64,000 nt of DNA. Source: Bacteroidaceae bacterium (GTDB lineage: Bacteria > Bacteroidota > Bacteroidia > Bacteroidales > Bacteroidaceae). Where the stretch lies: positions 29,198-93,197 of the forward strand of contig JAFZSA010000012.1 of assembly GCA_017619585.1 (NCBI GenBank), given 5' to 3'. Below are positions 9,079 to 20,200 of the stretch, one piece after another. The notes under the pieces were generated by a model, which was not told the origin of the DNA, did not search any database, and worked only from the letters and a program-made list of their open reading frames with translations. Position numbers and translations under genes: made by a program. Position 1 is the first letter of the stretch; every line of letters begins with the position of its first letter.

Positions 9079-10914
9079 ATGGAAATTAAGGAAAAGGACA
9101 GCGTGGTTGTCCGTTTCTCGGGCGACTCAGGCGATGGCATGCAGTTGGCCGGAAACATCTTCTCTACGGTATCAGCTACCGTAGGAAACAGTATCAGCAC
9201 ATTCCCCGATTATCCCGCCGATATCCGCGCCCCGCAGGGTTCGTTGACAGGCGTGAGCGGTTTTCAGGTTCACATTGGCGCAGGTAAGGTGTTTACTCCT
9301 GGCGACCAGTGCGATGTTTTAGTAGCTATGAATGCTGCCGCCCTGAAGACTCAGTACAAATTTGCCAAGCCCGATGCTGCTATCATCATTGATACAGACA
9401 GCTTCGGTCCCAAGGATCTGGAGAAGGCTCAGTTCAAGACAGAAGACTATTTGGGCGAAATGAACATCGACCCAGACCGTGTTATTGCCTGCCCCCTGAC
9501 CACAATGGTAAAGGATTGCCTGGCTGACAGTGGTATGGACGTTAAGAGTATGCTGAAGTGCCGCAATATGTTTGCACTGGGCTTGGTATGCTGGCTTTTT
9601 GACCGCGATTTGGATATTGCCTTTAACTTCCTGAAAGAGAAATTTGCCAAGAAACCCGGCATTGCCGAGGCGAACATAAAGGTTATTCAGGCAGGATATG
9701 ACTACGGACACAACACACATAGCAGTGTGGCCAACGTCTATCGTATAGAAACAAAGAATAAGGTTCCCGGACGTTATATGGATATTACAGGTAACAAGGC
9801 TACAGCATACGGCTTTATTGCCGCTGCTGAGAAGGCCGGACTGAAACTGTATCTGGGTTCCTACCCCATCACTCCTGCCACAGACGTGCTGCACGAGCTC
9901 TCTAAGCACAAGAGCCTGGGCGTGACAACCGTTCAGTGCGAGGACGAGATCAGCGGCTGTGCTTCAGCCCTGGGTGCATCCTTCGCAGGTGCGCTGGCTG
10001 TTACAAGTACCAGCGGTCCTGGTATCTGCCTGAAGAGCGAGGCTATGAACCTGGCTGTCATCATGGAGCTGCCTTTGGTAGTATTGGATGTTCAGCGTGG
10101 TGGTCCTGCCACAGGTCTTCCTACCAAGAGTGAGCAGACCGATTTGTTGCAGGCTCTCTTCGGACGTAACGGAGAAAGCCCCATGCCCGTAATTGCTGCT
10201 GCAAGTCCTACCGACTGCTTTGAAGCTGCCTACGCAGCATGCAAAATGGCATTGGAGCACATGACTCCCGTTATCCTGATGACAGATGCTTACGTGGCAA
10301 ACGGCTCTGGTGCGTTCAAGTTGCCTAACTTGGCAGAATATCCCGCTATCAATCCTCCCTATGTTCCAGAAGAACTGAAGGGTACATGGACACCTTATAT
10401 GCGTGCAGAAAACGGTACACGTTACTGGGCTGTTCCTGGTCGTCAGGGCTTTGAGCACATCCTGGGCGGACTGGAGAAGGACGATAAGACTGGTGCCATC
10501 AGCACTAACCCCGAGAATCATGACCTGATGACACGCAAACGTCAGGCTAAGATAGATGCCATTCCCGTTCCCGACCTTGAAGTATTGGGCGACAAGGATG
10601 ATGCCGAGTTGCTGATTGTAGGCTTTGGCGGTACATTCGGTCACCTGCATGCTGCTATGGATGAGATGCGTGCTGCCGGTAAGAAGGTAGCCCTGGCTCA
10701 CTTTAAGTTCATTAACCCGCTGCCCAAGAATACCGCAGAGGTACTGAAGAAGTATCCTAAGGTGGTTGTTGCAGAGCAGAATATGGGTCAGCTGGCCGGC
10801 TGGCTGCGCATGAAGGTGGACGGATTCGTTCCCGCTCAGTTCAATCAGGTTAAGGGTCAGCCCTTCGTTGTTGCTGAACTGGTAGAGAATTTCACACAGT
10901 TGTTGAACAAATAA
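9079..10914 (+). CDS. korA: 2-oxoacid:ferredoxin oxidoreductase, alpha (fused gamma-alpha) subunit
   Basis: This 611-residue protein is the gamma-alpha fusion typical of the two-subunit 2-oxoacid:ferredoxin oxidoreductases. The gamma domain (about residues 1-200) has GDSGDGMQLAG and YPADIRAPQGS. The alpha domain begins near residue 235 and contains GSYPITPATDVLHEL and the Pyr-type core CEDEISGCASALGASFAG. With KorB it oxidatively decarboxylates a 2-oxoacid to acyl-CoA and reduces ferredoxin. 2-oxoglutarate is the most likely substrate for this subtype in Bacteroidales (inference). It precedes korB by 17 bp in one operon. Confidence 0.9.
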   Translation: MEIKEKDSVVVRFSGDSGDGMQLAGNIFSTVSATVGNSISTFPDYPADIRAPQGSLTGVSGFQVHIGAGKVFTPGDQCDVLVAMNAAALKTQYKFAKPDAAIIIDTDSFGPKDLEKAQFKTEDYLGEMNIDPDRVIACPLTTMVKDCLADSGMDVKSMLKCRNMFALGLVCWLFDRDLDIAFNFLKEKFAKKPGIAEANIKVIQAGYDYGHNTHSSVANVYRIETKNKVPGRYMDITGNKATAYGFIAAAEKAGLKLYLGSYPITPATDVLHELSKHKSLGVTTVQCEDEISGCASALGASFAGALAVTSTSGPGICLKSEAMNLAVIMELPLVVLDVQRGGPATGLPTKSEQTDLLQALFGRNGESPMPVIAAASPTDCFEAAYAACKMALEHMTPVILMTDAYVANGSGAFKLPNLAEYPAINPPYVPEELKGTWTPYMRAENGTRYWAVPGRQGFEHILGGLEKDDKTGAISTNPENHDLMTRKRQAKIDAIPVPDLEVLGDKDDAELLIVGFGGTFGHLHAAMDEMRAAGKKVALAHFKFINPLPKNTAEVLKKYPKVVVAEQNMGQLAGWLRMKVDGFVPAQFNQVKGQPFVVAELVENFTQLLNK

Positions 10915-10931
10915 AGAAAGGACATAACATT

Positions 10932-11924
10932 ATGGCATATACTCAGAATGACTTCAAGAAAGGACAGCCACGTTGGTGTCCTGGATGTGGCGACCACTTC
11001 TTCCTGGCCAGTTTGCACAAGGCAATGGCAGAGATAGGTGTTGACCCTTGGAATACAGCCGTTATCTCTGGTATTGGCTGTTCAAGCCGTCTGCCCCACT
11101 ATATGGCTACATACGGTATGAACACCATCCACGGCCGTGCAGCCGCTATTGCAACAGGTGCTAAGGTCGCTAACCCCAACCTGACTGTTTGGCAGGTTAG
11201 CGGTGACGGTGACGGACTGGCTATCGGTGGTAACCACTTTATACATGCTAACCGTAGAAACATCAACCTGAACATGATTCTGCTGAACAACCGCATCTAC
11301 GGTCTTACAAAGGGACAGTATAGCCCCACCAGTCCACGCGGATTTGTCAGCAAATCATCTCCCTACGGAACAGTAGAAGACCCCTTCCGCCCTGCAGAAC
11401 TCTGTTTCGGCGCCAGAGGCCACTTCTTTGCCCGTGCCGTTGCCACAGATGCTCCCGGCACAGTAGAGATCCTGAAGGCCGCTTACGAGCACAAGGGAGC
11501 CAGTGTATGTGAGATTCTTCAGAACTGCGTTATCTTCAACAACGGAACTCACGATGCTGTTTATGACAAAGCCGGCAGAACCAAGAACGCTATCTACCTG
11601 AAGCATGGAGAGAAGATGCTCTTTGGCGAGAACAACGAGTATGGTATCGTACAGGATGGCTTTGGCGTTAAGGCCGTAAAATTAGGCGAGGACGGCTACA
11701 CAGAGGCTGACGTGCTGGTACACGATGCCAAGTGCGAGGACAACACCTTGCAGCTGAAACTGGCTGAAATGGAATGGCCTGTAGCATTGGGTGTGATACG
11801 TGACGTGGAAGCTCCTACCTATGATGATTGCGTTACAGCTCAGATAGAAGAGGTAAAGGCCCAGAAGAAGTATCACAACTTTGCAGAGCTCCTAGAGACA
11901 AACGATATCTGGGAAGTGAAATAA
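10932..11924 (+). CDS. korB: 2-oxoacid:ferredoxin oxidoreductase, beta subunit
   Basis: This 330-residue subunit binds thiamine diphosphate and one Fe-S cluster. CPGCGDHFF at residues 15-23 supplies cluster cysteines. The TPP site is visible as GDGDGLAIGGNH, followed by NNRIYGLTKGQYSPTS. It forms the catalytic core with KorA for CoA-dependent oxidation of a 2-oxoacid. A strong terminator follows the stop by about 20 bp, so korAB ends here. No ferredoxin-domain delta subunit is encoded nearby, consistent with the two-subunit type. Confidence 0.9.
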   Translation: MAYTQNDFKKGQPRWCPGCGDHFFLASLHKAMAEIGVDPWNTAVISGIGCSSRLPHYMATYGMNTIHGRAAAIATGAKVANPNLTVWQVSGDGDGLAIGGNHFIHANRRNINLNMILLNNRIYGLTKGQYSPTSPRGFVSKSSPYGTVEDPFRPAELCFGARGHFFARAVATDAPGTVEILKAAYEHKGASVCEILQNCVIFNNGTHDAVYDKAGRTKNAIYLKHGEKMLFGENNEYGIVQDGFGVKAVKLGEDGYTEADVLVHDAKCEDNTLQLKLAEMEWPVALGVIRDVEAPTYDDCVTAQIEEVKAQKKYHNFAELLETNDIWEVK

Positions 11925-11945
11925 TTCCTCTTTCCCCTCATATAC

Positions 11946-11981
11946 AACAAAGCCCCGTTTTTAATTGAACGGGGCTTTGTT
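11946..11981. terminator. Bidirectional terminator between korB and the barrel gene
   Basis: AACAAAGCCCCGTT (11946-11959) and AACGGGGCTTTGTT (11968-11981) form a perfect 14-bp stem that includes the A and T runs on both sides. It can end the converging transcripts from korAB and from the minus-strand gene at 11996. Confidence 0.9.
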
Positions 11982-11995
11982 ATATCTGCTGTCAA

Positions 11996-13039
11996 CTAAA
12001 ACAGCCTATGTGTGAAGGTTATGCTTAGTACAGGCCAGCACTTGAATTTCTTTACAGTACTAACCATATCACCAACCTTTCCAGGAATATCTGTAACATC
12101 ACGAGTAAGGTCAATACGCTGAGGCGTTTGCTTTACCCAGGCTTCATCCACATTACCAGTCTCATCAAACTTAGCCTGGTCCCATGAAATCATGTCATAA
12201 TCATCAGCAGCATTAACCCGATATACGTTGTCAACATAAACATGCGGTGAGCCACCCATAAACATGGCACCGGCATCAATAGCCATATTAAAACGGTGAT
12301 CACGAGATAAGGCTGTGGTATAGCCAATGCCAAGGTAAGGACGTATCTTACTAACGGTCATCTCGGCTTTTACCTGATTATTCTTATCGGGCACCATAAC
12401 TGCCTTACTTCCATCCGGGAAGTTTCCCACATGGGCTCCCATCATACGAGTCTCTGCAAGCTTATCGCCAAGTCCGTCTATATCAAAGGAATGAATGCCT
12501 CCGTTTGAATCTTCGTAACGGAACATAGGTTCGCCCTTACAAGCCTTGATATACATATTATTATACATATTTATGCCTACAAGGGTAGTATTACCGGAAG
12601 GGTCGTTTACAGCCTCTCCAATGGTTGAAGGACCGGCATAGAAGCCAAGTGTTACATTCCAATGTTTGTTATTCTTGAATGGCATAATGTCCACCAAAAA
12701 CTTAAACTGAGCCCATTTAGGTTTCATCTGCATATCTATGTTATCTTGCATAGATTCACCCATGAAATTGGACATCAGATCCTTCATGCGGCGCAATTTG
12801 TCGGAAGACACATCGCCCATAAAATCTACACCAAAATTACTCTTGAATGTAAACTTCGGCATATATGTAAAACCAGTACGTAAACGAACATAGTCTCCTA
12901 CAGGCATAGCAATGTCAGCTCCAATACCTGTGCTGGATACATTAAAACCAAGGTCCATATGGTTGAAATAATCCTGAGCGGACAGACTTAGTGTTACGAA
13001 AAGCGCAGGAACTGCGAACAATCTATTAATCCTCATCAT
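11996..13039 (-). CDS. Outer-membrane beta-barrel protein, unknown role
   Basis: This 347-residue protein has a signal peptide ending VTLSLSAQ and a mature sequence of alternating hydrophobic strands (YVRLRTGFTYMP, FKFLVDIMPF, KIRPYLGIGYTT). It ends in ...SITFTHRLF, with the terminal Phe typical of outer-membrane barrels recognised by BamA. I do not recognise a functional family. It starts 21 bp downstream of the InlB-repeat gene on the same strand, so the two are probably co-expressed envelope proteins. Confidence 0.75.
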   Translation of the reverse strand: MMRINRLFAVPALFVTLSLSAQDYFNHMDLGFNVSSTGIGADIAMPVGDYVRLRTGFTYMPKFTFKSNFGVDFMGDVSSDKLRRMKDLMSNFMGESMQDNIDMQMKPKWAQFKFLVDIMPFKNNKHWNVTLGFYAGPSTIGEAVNDPSGNTTLVGINMYNNMYIKACKGEPMFRYEDSNGGIHSFDIDGLGDKLAETRMMGAHVGNFPDGSKAVMVPDKNNQVKAEMTVSKIRPYLGIGYTTALSRDHRFNMAIDAGAMFMGGSPHVYVDNVYRVNAADDYDMISWDQAKFDETGNVDEAWVKQTPQRIDLTRDVTDIPGKVGDMVSTVKKFKCWPVLSITFTHRLF

Positions 13040-13060
13040 ACAAATATGTTTGTAAACAAA

Positions 13061-15922
13061 TTATTGTTTTAATATTTTCTTGCCGTTGAAAATATATAGG
13101 CCCTTTGCTTTCATTGCAGAGACACGTCTGCCAGAAAGATCAAATATCATCTTACCATCTTCTTCCTCGGTGCGCAAGGCATTCAGACGGTCTATAATAT
13201 CTTGAGAGCAGGTAAATACAACATCCTGAGCTGGCATTGAGACATACCTGGTTCCCTGCCAGTCAGTATCTGTTATAACAAAATCATCAGAGTAATAAGT
13301 GTAAGCCGGGATGGAATCTTCGTAAGCGACATCCTGTTGATGAACCATATTACTTCCGACATAATAACTTACCTTATATATATTAGCCTGGTATCTGCCA
13401 CGTACTGTGACATTTGAAGCAGGCATTGTGGCAGGTACATTATCCCAGCCCATAAAGGTATATCCAAAGCGAGAAGGCGCAGAAGTCAAGGCCTTAACCT
13501 GGGTTCCGTAAGTGTACCGGTTGCTACGGAAGAGTTGTGTACCACCCTTCTCCCCAATCTCAAGAACGTACTTCAAAACATAGGAATTTATGCTGAAACT
13601 ACCTGTTACGGTTATATTCTTAGCTGGCATAGTGGTTGGCAGATTATCCCATCCGCTGAAGGTATAGCCTGTCTTCTCTGGCATATCCAAATAAGGGATG
13701 GCATCGCCACAGGGAACGGTTACCTTCTTGTATTCAGTACCGTCAACCACATAGGTTAAAGTATAGTCGTTACCTTTATACCATCCGTAAACCTTTACAT
13801 CATGACCAGGCATCTTCTCAGGGATCTCGCCCCAACCCATAAAAGTATAACCTGCAATATTACCTGGTGATTGGGTATAAGGGGTAATAGACTGACCGTA
13901 TTTGTAGGTACGAGAGAAATATACATAGTCCTTGTACTTCGCTCCGTTAAGGATGTACTCAAGCGTATAGACTCCAATAGAAAATGTTCCATTTACTGTG
14001 ACATTACTTGCAGGCATCCTATCAGGAATATCAGCCCAACCGCTAAACTTATACCCCTCCTTAACAGGATAAGCAATAGGTGTTATGACACTTCCGCATG
14101 GAACTTCTACGGTCTTATACACTTCGCTATCTACCATATAGGTAAGGATGTATATCTTAGGATCATAGACTGCCGTTACCGTCATGTTACCTGCTGGCAT
14201 AACAGCAGGCAGTCCAGCCCATTCCTTGAAGGTATAGCCGTCCTTCTCTGGAGGAGTTGGTGGTGTTAATGTCTGACCGCACGGAACCTGCTGCTGTTGG
14301 AGGAGCTGGCCGTCAACCATATACTGAATAGTGTATATCAGAGGAGTAAAGCTACCTGTTATGGTCACATCATGACCAGGCATTGTTGTAGGAATAGCAC
14401 TCCAGCCGCTGAAGGAATATCCGTCTCGCACAGGATTAGCCAACGGCGTGACAGCATCACCGTACACTAGGGTTTGTGTCTGATAGACATTGCCGTCTAT
14501 CATATATATCAACTTATAGCTGCCTATTGAGAAGGACCCTGTGACAGTAACATCATGGGCTGGCATTGTAGCAGGTAAACCGCTCCAACCACTGAATACA
14601 TAACCTTCCTTGGTGACCTCTAAAGGAGTGACAGTAGAGCCACAAGGCGTTGGAACCACCTTGTAGATGGAGCCTTCCAATACGTATGTGATATTATAAT
14701 TGTTAGGTATAAAGGAACCTGTTACGGTTATATCCTTGGCAGGCATAGTAGCAGGTAATCCATTCCAACCGCTAAAGGTGTAACCATCACGGGTGGGAGT
14801 TTCTGCGGTTATAGCCTGACCAGCCTTCAACTTCTCTGTCTTGTAAACCTGACCATCTACCATATAAGTTATGGTATACTGATGATTCTCAAGAATCTGG
14901 TTGTATTCTGCTTCTGTAACAGCCGTCAACTCAGCAGGACAATTAGATGGCACATACATGAATGAGGTATTAGCTGGCAGATAATAAGATCCTTCTATCT
15001 TATTCAGATACTTAGTACTGGTAACATATCCCAACTTTCCTTGGCTGGTAAGACCAATCACACGCATATTTGCCGGTTTGAATTCGGTAATACATGCTGA
15101 CCATGAATAGAGGTTTCTTCTTTCATAGTTACAGAAGAACACACCACTCAGACAGTTCCCGGAAAGGGGAGATACAGAAGAATCTACCAGGTCCAGCCTA
15201 TTGTTAGTGGCTGAAAGCGAAGAACATTCTATAAGCACTGGTGTACGTGCAGGGACAACGCCTGTAACCTCAGACAATACAGCATAACCTAACTGGATAT
15301 CGTACTTTGATACCGTATAGACTTTCATCCCCGAAGAGGCAGGTTTGAAAGAAAAGGCTGCATAAAGCGGATAATAGTATTTGTTATTAATATTAACAGA
15401 ATCAAGCGGTGTAATACCAAAGTAATTATCAGAACTGCTGCTCACCGGATGAATGTACCAGTTTCTGTATGGACTACTTCTATTGAAACCCACGCCACCG
15501 ATTTCTATGTCTATTGTTGTCTCTTCGTCATCCAAATATTTGGTAACACCAGATTCTGACGCACTTACCATATATGTTCCCTTAAAAGCTCCGGAACTCA
15601 CATAAGACAAGTCTACATATCTGTTAATAATCTGGTAGAGGCCAACACCCTGGCCTTGAATATCTATCTGCGAGCCAACCTTCTTAATATAAAGAATACT
15701 GGCAGGATCGGAGATTGTCTTTTCTTTTCCCTTAATCAACTGAAGCGCGCCAAAATCACCATCTTCCCTAACTTTATCAAGTCTACCGGTATTATCTACG
15801 ATAAACATATAACGGTTTGTTCCACGGTTTTGAACACGATAAAAGCCGTTACCATTGAACTGAGCCGACACATTAGATATCAGCACAGTAATAAGGCTTA
15901 GCAGGAAAAGAAATCTTCTCAT
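13061..15922 (-). CDS. Secreted protein with tandem InlB B-repeats
   Basis: This 953-residue protein starts with a signal peptide ending SNVSAQ. Residues 22 to about 340 form a beta-rich N-terminal region. From about 345 to 890 there are eight repeats of 55-70 residues of the InlB B (Flg_new/MucBP-like) type: Y-x-(I/L)-x-Y-(M/V)-(V/L)-(D/E)-G, then G-Y-x-F-x-G-W, then P-x-x-M-P-x-x-(D/N)-(I/V)-T-V-x-G. A degenerate ninth repeat follows. The tail (IFDLSGRRVSAMKAKGLYIF) resembles the short C-terminal sorting or anchoring tail common in Prevotella secreted proteins. Such proteins are usually surface adhesins or spacers (inference). It lies in the minus-strand envelope block downstream of ompA. 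Confidence 0.85.
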   Translation of the reverse strand: MRRFLFLLSLITVLISNVSAQFNGNGFYRVQNRGTNRYMFIVDNTGRLDKVREDGDFGALQLIKGKEKTISDPASILYIKKVGSQIDIQGQGVGLYQIINRYVDLSYVSSGAFKGTYMVSASESGVTKYLDDEETTIDIEIGGVGFNRSSPYRNWYIHPVSSSSDNYFGITPLDSVNINNKYYYPLYAAFSFKPASSGMKVYTVSKYDIQLGYAVLSEVTGVVPARTPVLIECSSLSATNNRLDLVDSSVSPLSGNCLSGVFFCNYERRNLYSWSACITEFKPANMRVIGLTSQGKLGYVTSTKYLNKIEGSYYLPANTSFMYVPSNCPAELTAVTEAEYNQILENHQYTITYMVDGQVYKTEKLKAGQAITAETPTRDGYTFSGWNGLPATMPAKDITVTGSFIPNNYNITYVLEGSIYKVVPTPCGSTVTPLEVTKEGYVFSGWSGLPATMPAHDVTVTGSFSIGSYKLIYMIDGNVYQTQTLVYGDAVTPLANPVRDGYSFSGWSAIPTTMPGHDVTITGSFTPLIYTIQYMVDGQLLQQQQVPCGQTLTPPTPPEKDGYTFKEWAGLPAVMPAGNMTVTAVYDPKIYILTYMVDSEVYKTVEVPCGSVITPIAYPVKEGYKFSGWADIPDRMPASNVTVNGTFSIGVYTLEYILNGAKYKDYVYFSRTYKYGQSITPYTQSPGNIAGYTFMGWGEIPEKMPGHDVKVYGWYKGNDYTLTYVVDGTEYKKVTVPCGDAIPYLDMPEKTGYTFSGWDNLPTTMPAKNITVTGSFSINSYVLKYVLEIGEKGGTQLFRSNRYTYGTQVKALTSAPSRFGYTFMGWDNVPATMPASNVTVRGRYQANIYKVSYYVGSNMVHQQDVAYEDSIPAYTYYSDDFVITDTDWQGTRYVSMPAQDVVFTCSQDIIDRLNALRTEEEDGKMIFDLSGRRVSAMKAKGLYIFNGKKILKQ

Positions 15923-15937
15923 ATAAATAAAAGGTAA

Positions 15938-15980
15938 CCATCCTTGTTCCTAGTAGTGTTTAACTAGCGAACAAGGACGG
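15938..15980. terminator. Long hairpin between ompA-like gene and InlB-repeat gene
   Basis: CCATCCTTGTTC (15938-15949) and GAACAAGGACGG (15969-15980) pair over 12 bp, and the inner CTAGT/ACTAG segments extend the stem. T-rich sequence follows on both strands. It sits just upstream of the InlB-repeat start codon and may end or attenuate the transcript from ompA. Confidence 0.6.
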
Positions 15981-16010
15981 TTTATCTTTTTAGTTTAGAC
16001 TTTTAACCGA

Positions 16011-17171
16011 TTACTCGGCAATACAAATACTAACACGGTTCAAATCGTTCTGCTCGAAAGGCTGAACAGTATCACCCTTTGACTCAACCATAATACGATT
16101 TGACGCAATGCCAAACTTATTCTTAAGCAGGTCTGCAACAATCTCAGAACGCTTCTTAGCAAGCTTCTCGTTAACTTTTGCATTACCGGTACCCTTGTCG
16201 GCATAACCTGTAATGGTAACCTTTGACTGAGGATACTTGTTCAGATAAGTGGCAATATCCTCAACCTTAACCATCTCTGCACGAGAAACGTCAGAGTGAC
16301 TAAGAGTAAAGAATATATCCTTACGCAAAGGCTCAACCTTTACAACCTCTCTGTCACGATATACAATCTTCTCAACGGGCTTCTCAACAATCTTCTCAAC
16401 AATCTTCTCAACAATCTTCTCGTGACCGCCACAGCAAGCCTTCTTCTCAACCTGCTTAGTTGTCTTACCCAATGCTACCTTAACACCGGCAAGTGCATTG
16501 AAATACCAGTCAAGGTTAGAAGCATCCTTAGAGTTGTAGATATCGCTAGTAGTGTTTGCATTAACTTCCAAGCCCAAAGAAACACGCTTAGAAACACGGT
16601 AGTCAGCATAGACACCAAAACGTCCCATGAAGCGACCAATAGTACCACCCCATAATTTATCGAGGTACATAACATCGCCTGCAGGAGCAGCGTTAGCGTT
16701 CCTTAACTCTCCAATAATGGCAGCGTTGGCCTCAGAAGCCTCACCATTGTTAAAGGCAACATTAACACCTATACCGCCTAAAACACCGGCTGTGAAAACT
16801 CTGTCGGGCTTATAACCCCAAAGCAGATTTACAAGATCACAGGTTACATCAACGGTAGGAGCTACGTAGTTCCATTTCCACTTGTAGGTGTTACCAGAAG
16901 GGAGGGTTGAACCACCCTTGCTCTGCCATGCATTAACAGCCAGACGCAAGCCCCATACAGGAGTAAACTGATAACCGCCAGCAACCTGAACATTAGGACT
17001 TAGCAAACTACCAAACTTAATCTCGCCCAAGGTGTACTGAGCACCTACCTGACCCTGAACAAACCAATGATGGTTGAACTCTTCAACGGTCACCGTCTGA
17101 GGTGCCTGCGCAGATGCACTCAGGCATCCGGCAGACAACATTACGGTATATAATAATTTCTTGAATTTCAT
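16011..17171 (-). CDS. OmpA-family outer-membrane protein
   Basis: This 386-residue protein has a signal peptide ending CLSASAQ, an N-terminal eight-strand-type beta-barrel (about residues 30-235), a short Lys/Glu/Val linker with a tandem IVEK motif near residue 255, and a C-terminal OmpA peptidoglycan-binding domain (about 285-386). That domain contains ITGYADKGTGNAKVNEKLAKKR, in which the family Asp and Arg contact diaminopimelate. It ties the outer membrane to the cell wall. It lies 35 bp downstream of the coiled-coil lipoprotein on the same strand and probably shares its transcript. Confidence 0.9.
   Translation of the reverse strand: MKFKKLLYTVMLSAGCLSASAQAPQTVTVEEFNHHWFVQGQVGAQYTLGEIKFGSLLSPNVQVAGGYQFTPVWGLRLAVNAWQSKGGSTLPSGNTYKWKWNYVAPTVDVTCDLVNLLWGYKPDRVFTAGVLGGIGVNVAFNNGEASEANAAIIGELRNANAAPAGDVMYLDKLWGGTIGRFMGRFGVYADYRVSKRVSLGLEVNANTTSDIYNSKDASNLDWYFNALAGVKVALGKTTKQVEKKACCGGHEKIVEKIVEKIVEKPVEKIVYRDREVVKVEPLRKDIFFTLSHSDVSRAEMVKVEDIATYLNKYPQSKVTITGYADKGTGNAKVNEKLAKKRSEIVADLLKNKFGIASNRIMVESKGDTVQPFEQNDLNRVSICIAE
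16373..16422 (-). repeat. 12-bp tandem repeat encoding IVEK units in the OmpA linker
   Basis: Near-identical 12-bp units (ACAATCTTCTCA on the plus strand) repeat about four times and encode IVEK/PVEK steps in the periplasmic linker. The repeat length is a multiple of three, so changes in copy number would vary the linker length without a frameshift. Confidence 0.75.
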
Positions 17172-17206
17172 CTCAAATCAATTTTTAGAGTCCTACGTAA
17201 AATCCC

Positions 17207-20200
17207 TTACTTAATTCTGATGTAGTACTTTCTGGTAGCCATCTTGCCGTGGAAGTCAAGAGCTGAGTAAGCAATCTCGTATGTATAGCCAGACTTCAAG
17301 CCTGTAGCATAAGCACGACGCTCGTTACCAGGAATTATTGTATTCAGAGTAGCTGTGCTGCTGTTAGCACGGCGCAATTCAGAAAGGCAACCGCTGTCAC
17401 CACCCTTTGCAGACTTGTTGTCCTTGATAACATTGGTGATAGCCACATGCTTCTTAGCGTAAGGAACAAGCAACTCCAGATTCCATGATGTAGGTACGAG
17501 ACTGATATCGCTACCCATTACTGTAGGATAGTTCTTAGCCTCGCTCAGGAACTTGGTACCTGTACCGTCACTGGCAATCAGAAGGGGCTGCAGACGAGCG
17601 TTAGTGTTGTTTACAAAGTCAACAATCTTCTTATTAAACTTCTTCAGGTAAGAAGCAACTTTGTCCATGTAGTCGTCAATCTTTGTATCAATCTTACTCT
17701 GATAGCTGTTAATCTTGGCAATCATGTCATTGGCATCATCAACAATCTCGTTGAGGTCATCCAACATATCGTTTACACTGCCAATAGCGCCCTGGGCACT
17801 ACCCCAAAGAGACTCTGCTGCACCAGACAAATCTTTCTTTACCCAGATATGAACACTCTTCTTGTCGGTATGTACAGGCTTACCATTCTCATCATAAACA
17901 ATATTGCCGTTTGCATCCAACTTGTAATCACCAAAGTAAATCCACTGATCAATGTTTACCTTAGCCTGAACAGTCTCATCAACATTGATGGTTACCTGAT
18001 GATTTTCGTTATATTGGAATTTTGCAACAGCCTGACCATCAAGATTAATTGTACCACCGCTTCCATTAACCTCTGAAGTAACCTTCACCTGATTAAGATC
18101 TATTACTGCATTACCAATAGTAGCATCATTACTATCCTTTACAGGAACAACAAGTGAAGCTGTACCTCCGTCACCTGAAAGGGTAGTGGTTACAACGATG
18201 GTTGGAGTCTGTACGGTTACATTAGAAAGGTCTATTGCAACCTCTTTATCAATATTAATAGGTACATCAACGGTCTTACTGAACTTAACAGGAACATCTA
18301 CTGTCTTTTCCAAATCCAAGTGATAAGAAAGACCGCCAATTTCAATAGTGGTATCAATATCAACCTTGAACAATGCCAACTGAGCCTCTGTCAGGTCAGC
18401 AACAGTAACCTTATTAATCTTCAGGTTAGATACATGATTAATAAGATCAGATTCATTCAACTCCTTGTAAGCAGTCTTAACTGCACCATGCAATTCGCGA
18501 GAAATACTGTCTAACAGATCCATTGCCTTCTCATAGCCAGGAATAGTCTGATAATGGAAGTCCTTAGCTGTCTGCAGAGAAAGAGGCTTAATGGCTGTAG
18601 CAGCCAAATTGTAGTTAGAGTAAACAGCATGCTTCTGAGCTGTCTCACCTTCCTTGGCAGCATCTTCCCATTCGCACTTAACAGCGGTAGCATCAATTCT
18701 AAGACCCTTGATTACTTCTGCCATATCAGATGCAATCTTTGAAAAATCTGCACCAGAACGTTTATCGATAATCTCATTAATTGCATCCTTAATACTTGAG
18801 ATATTGAAGTCAACCTTCTGTACCTTATTAATATCTTCGGGTGACAAGTTAGCTGTACACTCATAGAAGCCATTATCTGCTGCACGTGAGAAACCAAGCT
18901 GCAAAATCTTGTCGCTGCGCTGCAGAGTACCTAACTTAATATAAGAGGGGTGATCCTGGCTGTTAACAAGGCTCAGCTGCAACTTTGAGAAGTCAACTGT
19001 ATTGGGGTTCACTGTCAAGTACAGGGTACCGGCATTGTTTTCCTCATTCTGCATGATAACATCGCCAGACTTAGCACTAAAGAGAGGTTCCTTGTTCAAC
19101 AGCTCCAACATCTGCATATCCTTTGTTGAGAGAGCATATTTTTCATCAACATAGTTAAGAGTGCTGTTAGTTGGGAACTCTACATTTTTATAAGCCTCGC
19201 CATAGTAAGCAAGAAGAACATTTGACTGAACAGCTGCAGGAACTTTGAATGTTCCGTATGCGGGGTTGTAGGTCTCCTGAACAATAATACCGGTTACCTG
19301 TCTCTTCAGAGTCTCTTGCAGAAGATCCAGAAGACCAGTCAGCTTCTCGATATTCTCTGTATTCTTCTTAACATCCTCGGTCAAGTCGTCAATCTCTGAC
19401 TGAAGGTTGTCAATCTTACCCTCAAGTTCAGTCTTTACGTTTTCAATATTAGTCTCTAATTGACCTATCTTAGTAGTATTCTCTGAAATACGAGTATCCA
19501 ATCCTGCTATTGCAGTGTTAACTTTCTGTACAGCAGTCTTCAAAGCCTCAATATCTTCTACTGCACCATTAAGGTCCTCACCCAAGTTGAAGATCTTAAG
19601 GTCAAGACCGTTAAGGTCTGCTCTAACCAAAGCAACCTCCAAGTCTGTGTAAGCCTTAGCTTTCTCCAGAGTCTCATCAGCATACTGATACAACTTGGTG
19701 ATTTCAGGCTTCAGGTTCTCAAGGTCTTCGGCCATACCGTTTACCTTCTCTTTAAGATTGTTAATTTCAGTCTGCAGACCAGGAACGGTGGTGTTAGTCA
19801 AAGTCTCAAGGGCAGCCTTGTTAGCTTCAACAGTTGTGCTCAAGGTCTCAATGGCAGTCTTGTTGGTGAATGCCTGAGCATAAGCTTCATTTGCCTTGGT
19901 GGTAGCATTCTGCAGATCGGTGCTCATGCTAGTCAACTGCAAGTTAATATTCTCGATAGCCTGAGTGTTGGCATCAATCTTCTCTTTGTTTTCTTTAGAC
20001 AGCTTATCGGCAGCCTCAGCAATCGTCTTCAAACTATTAGCAAGTTCCTTTGCCTCATCTGCTGCTGTCTGTGCAGCACCAGCCTTAGAAATAGCCTCCT
20101 GCAACTGAGCTGTAGCCTGATCTGCTGCATTCTTAGCACTTTGTGCCAACTGCTGAGCTTGTTCTACCTTAGTATTAGCCTCCTGTGCCAACGCCAAAGC

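Noticed and set aside
9964..10701. 245-codon minus-strand frame inside korA
   Set aside because: It lies wholly opposite a well-supported gene, its translation is Cys/His-rich without family motifs, and no promoter or terminator fits.
13300..14900. Tandem repeats as a possible CRISPR array
   Set aside because: The repeats are 55-70 codons long, diverged, in frame, and encode InlB B-repeats.
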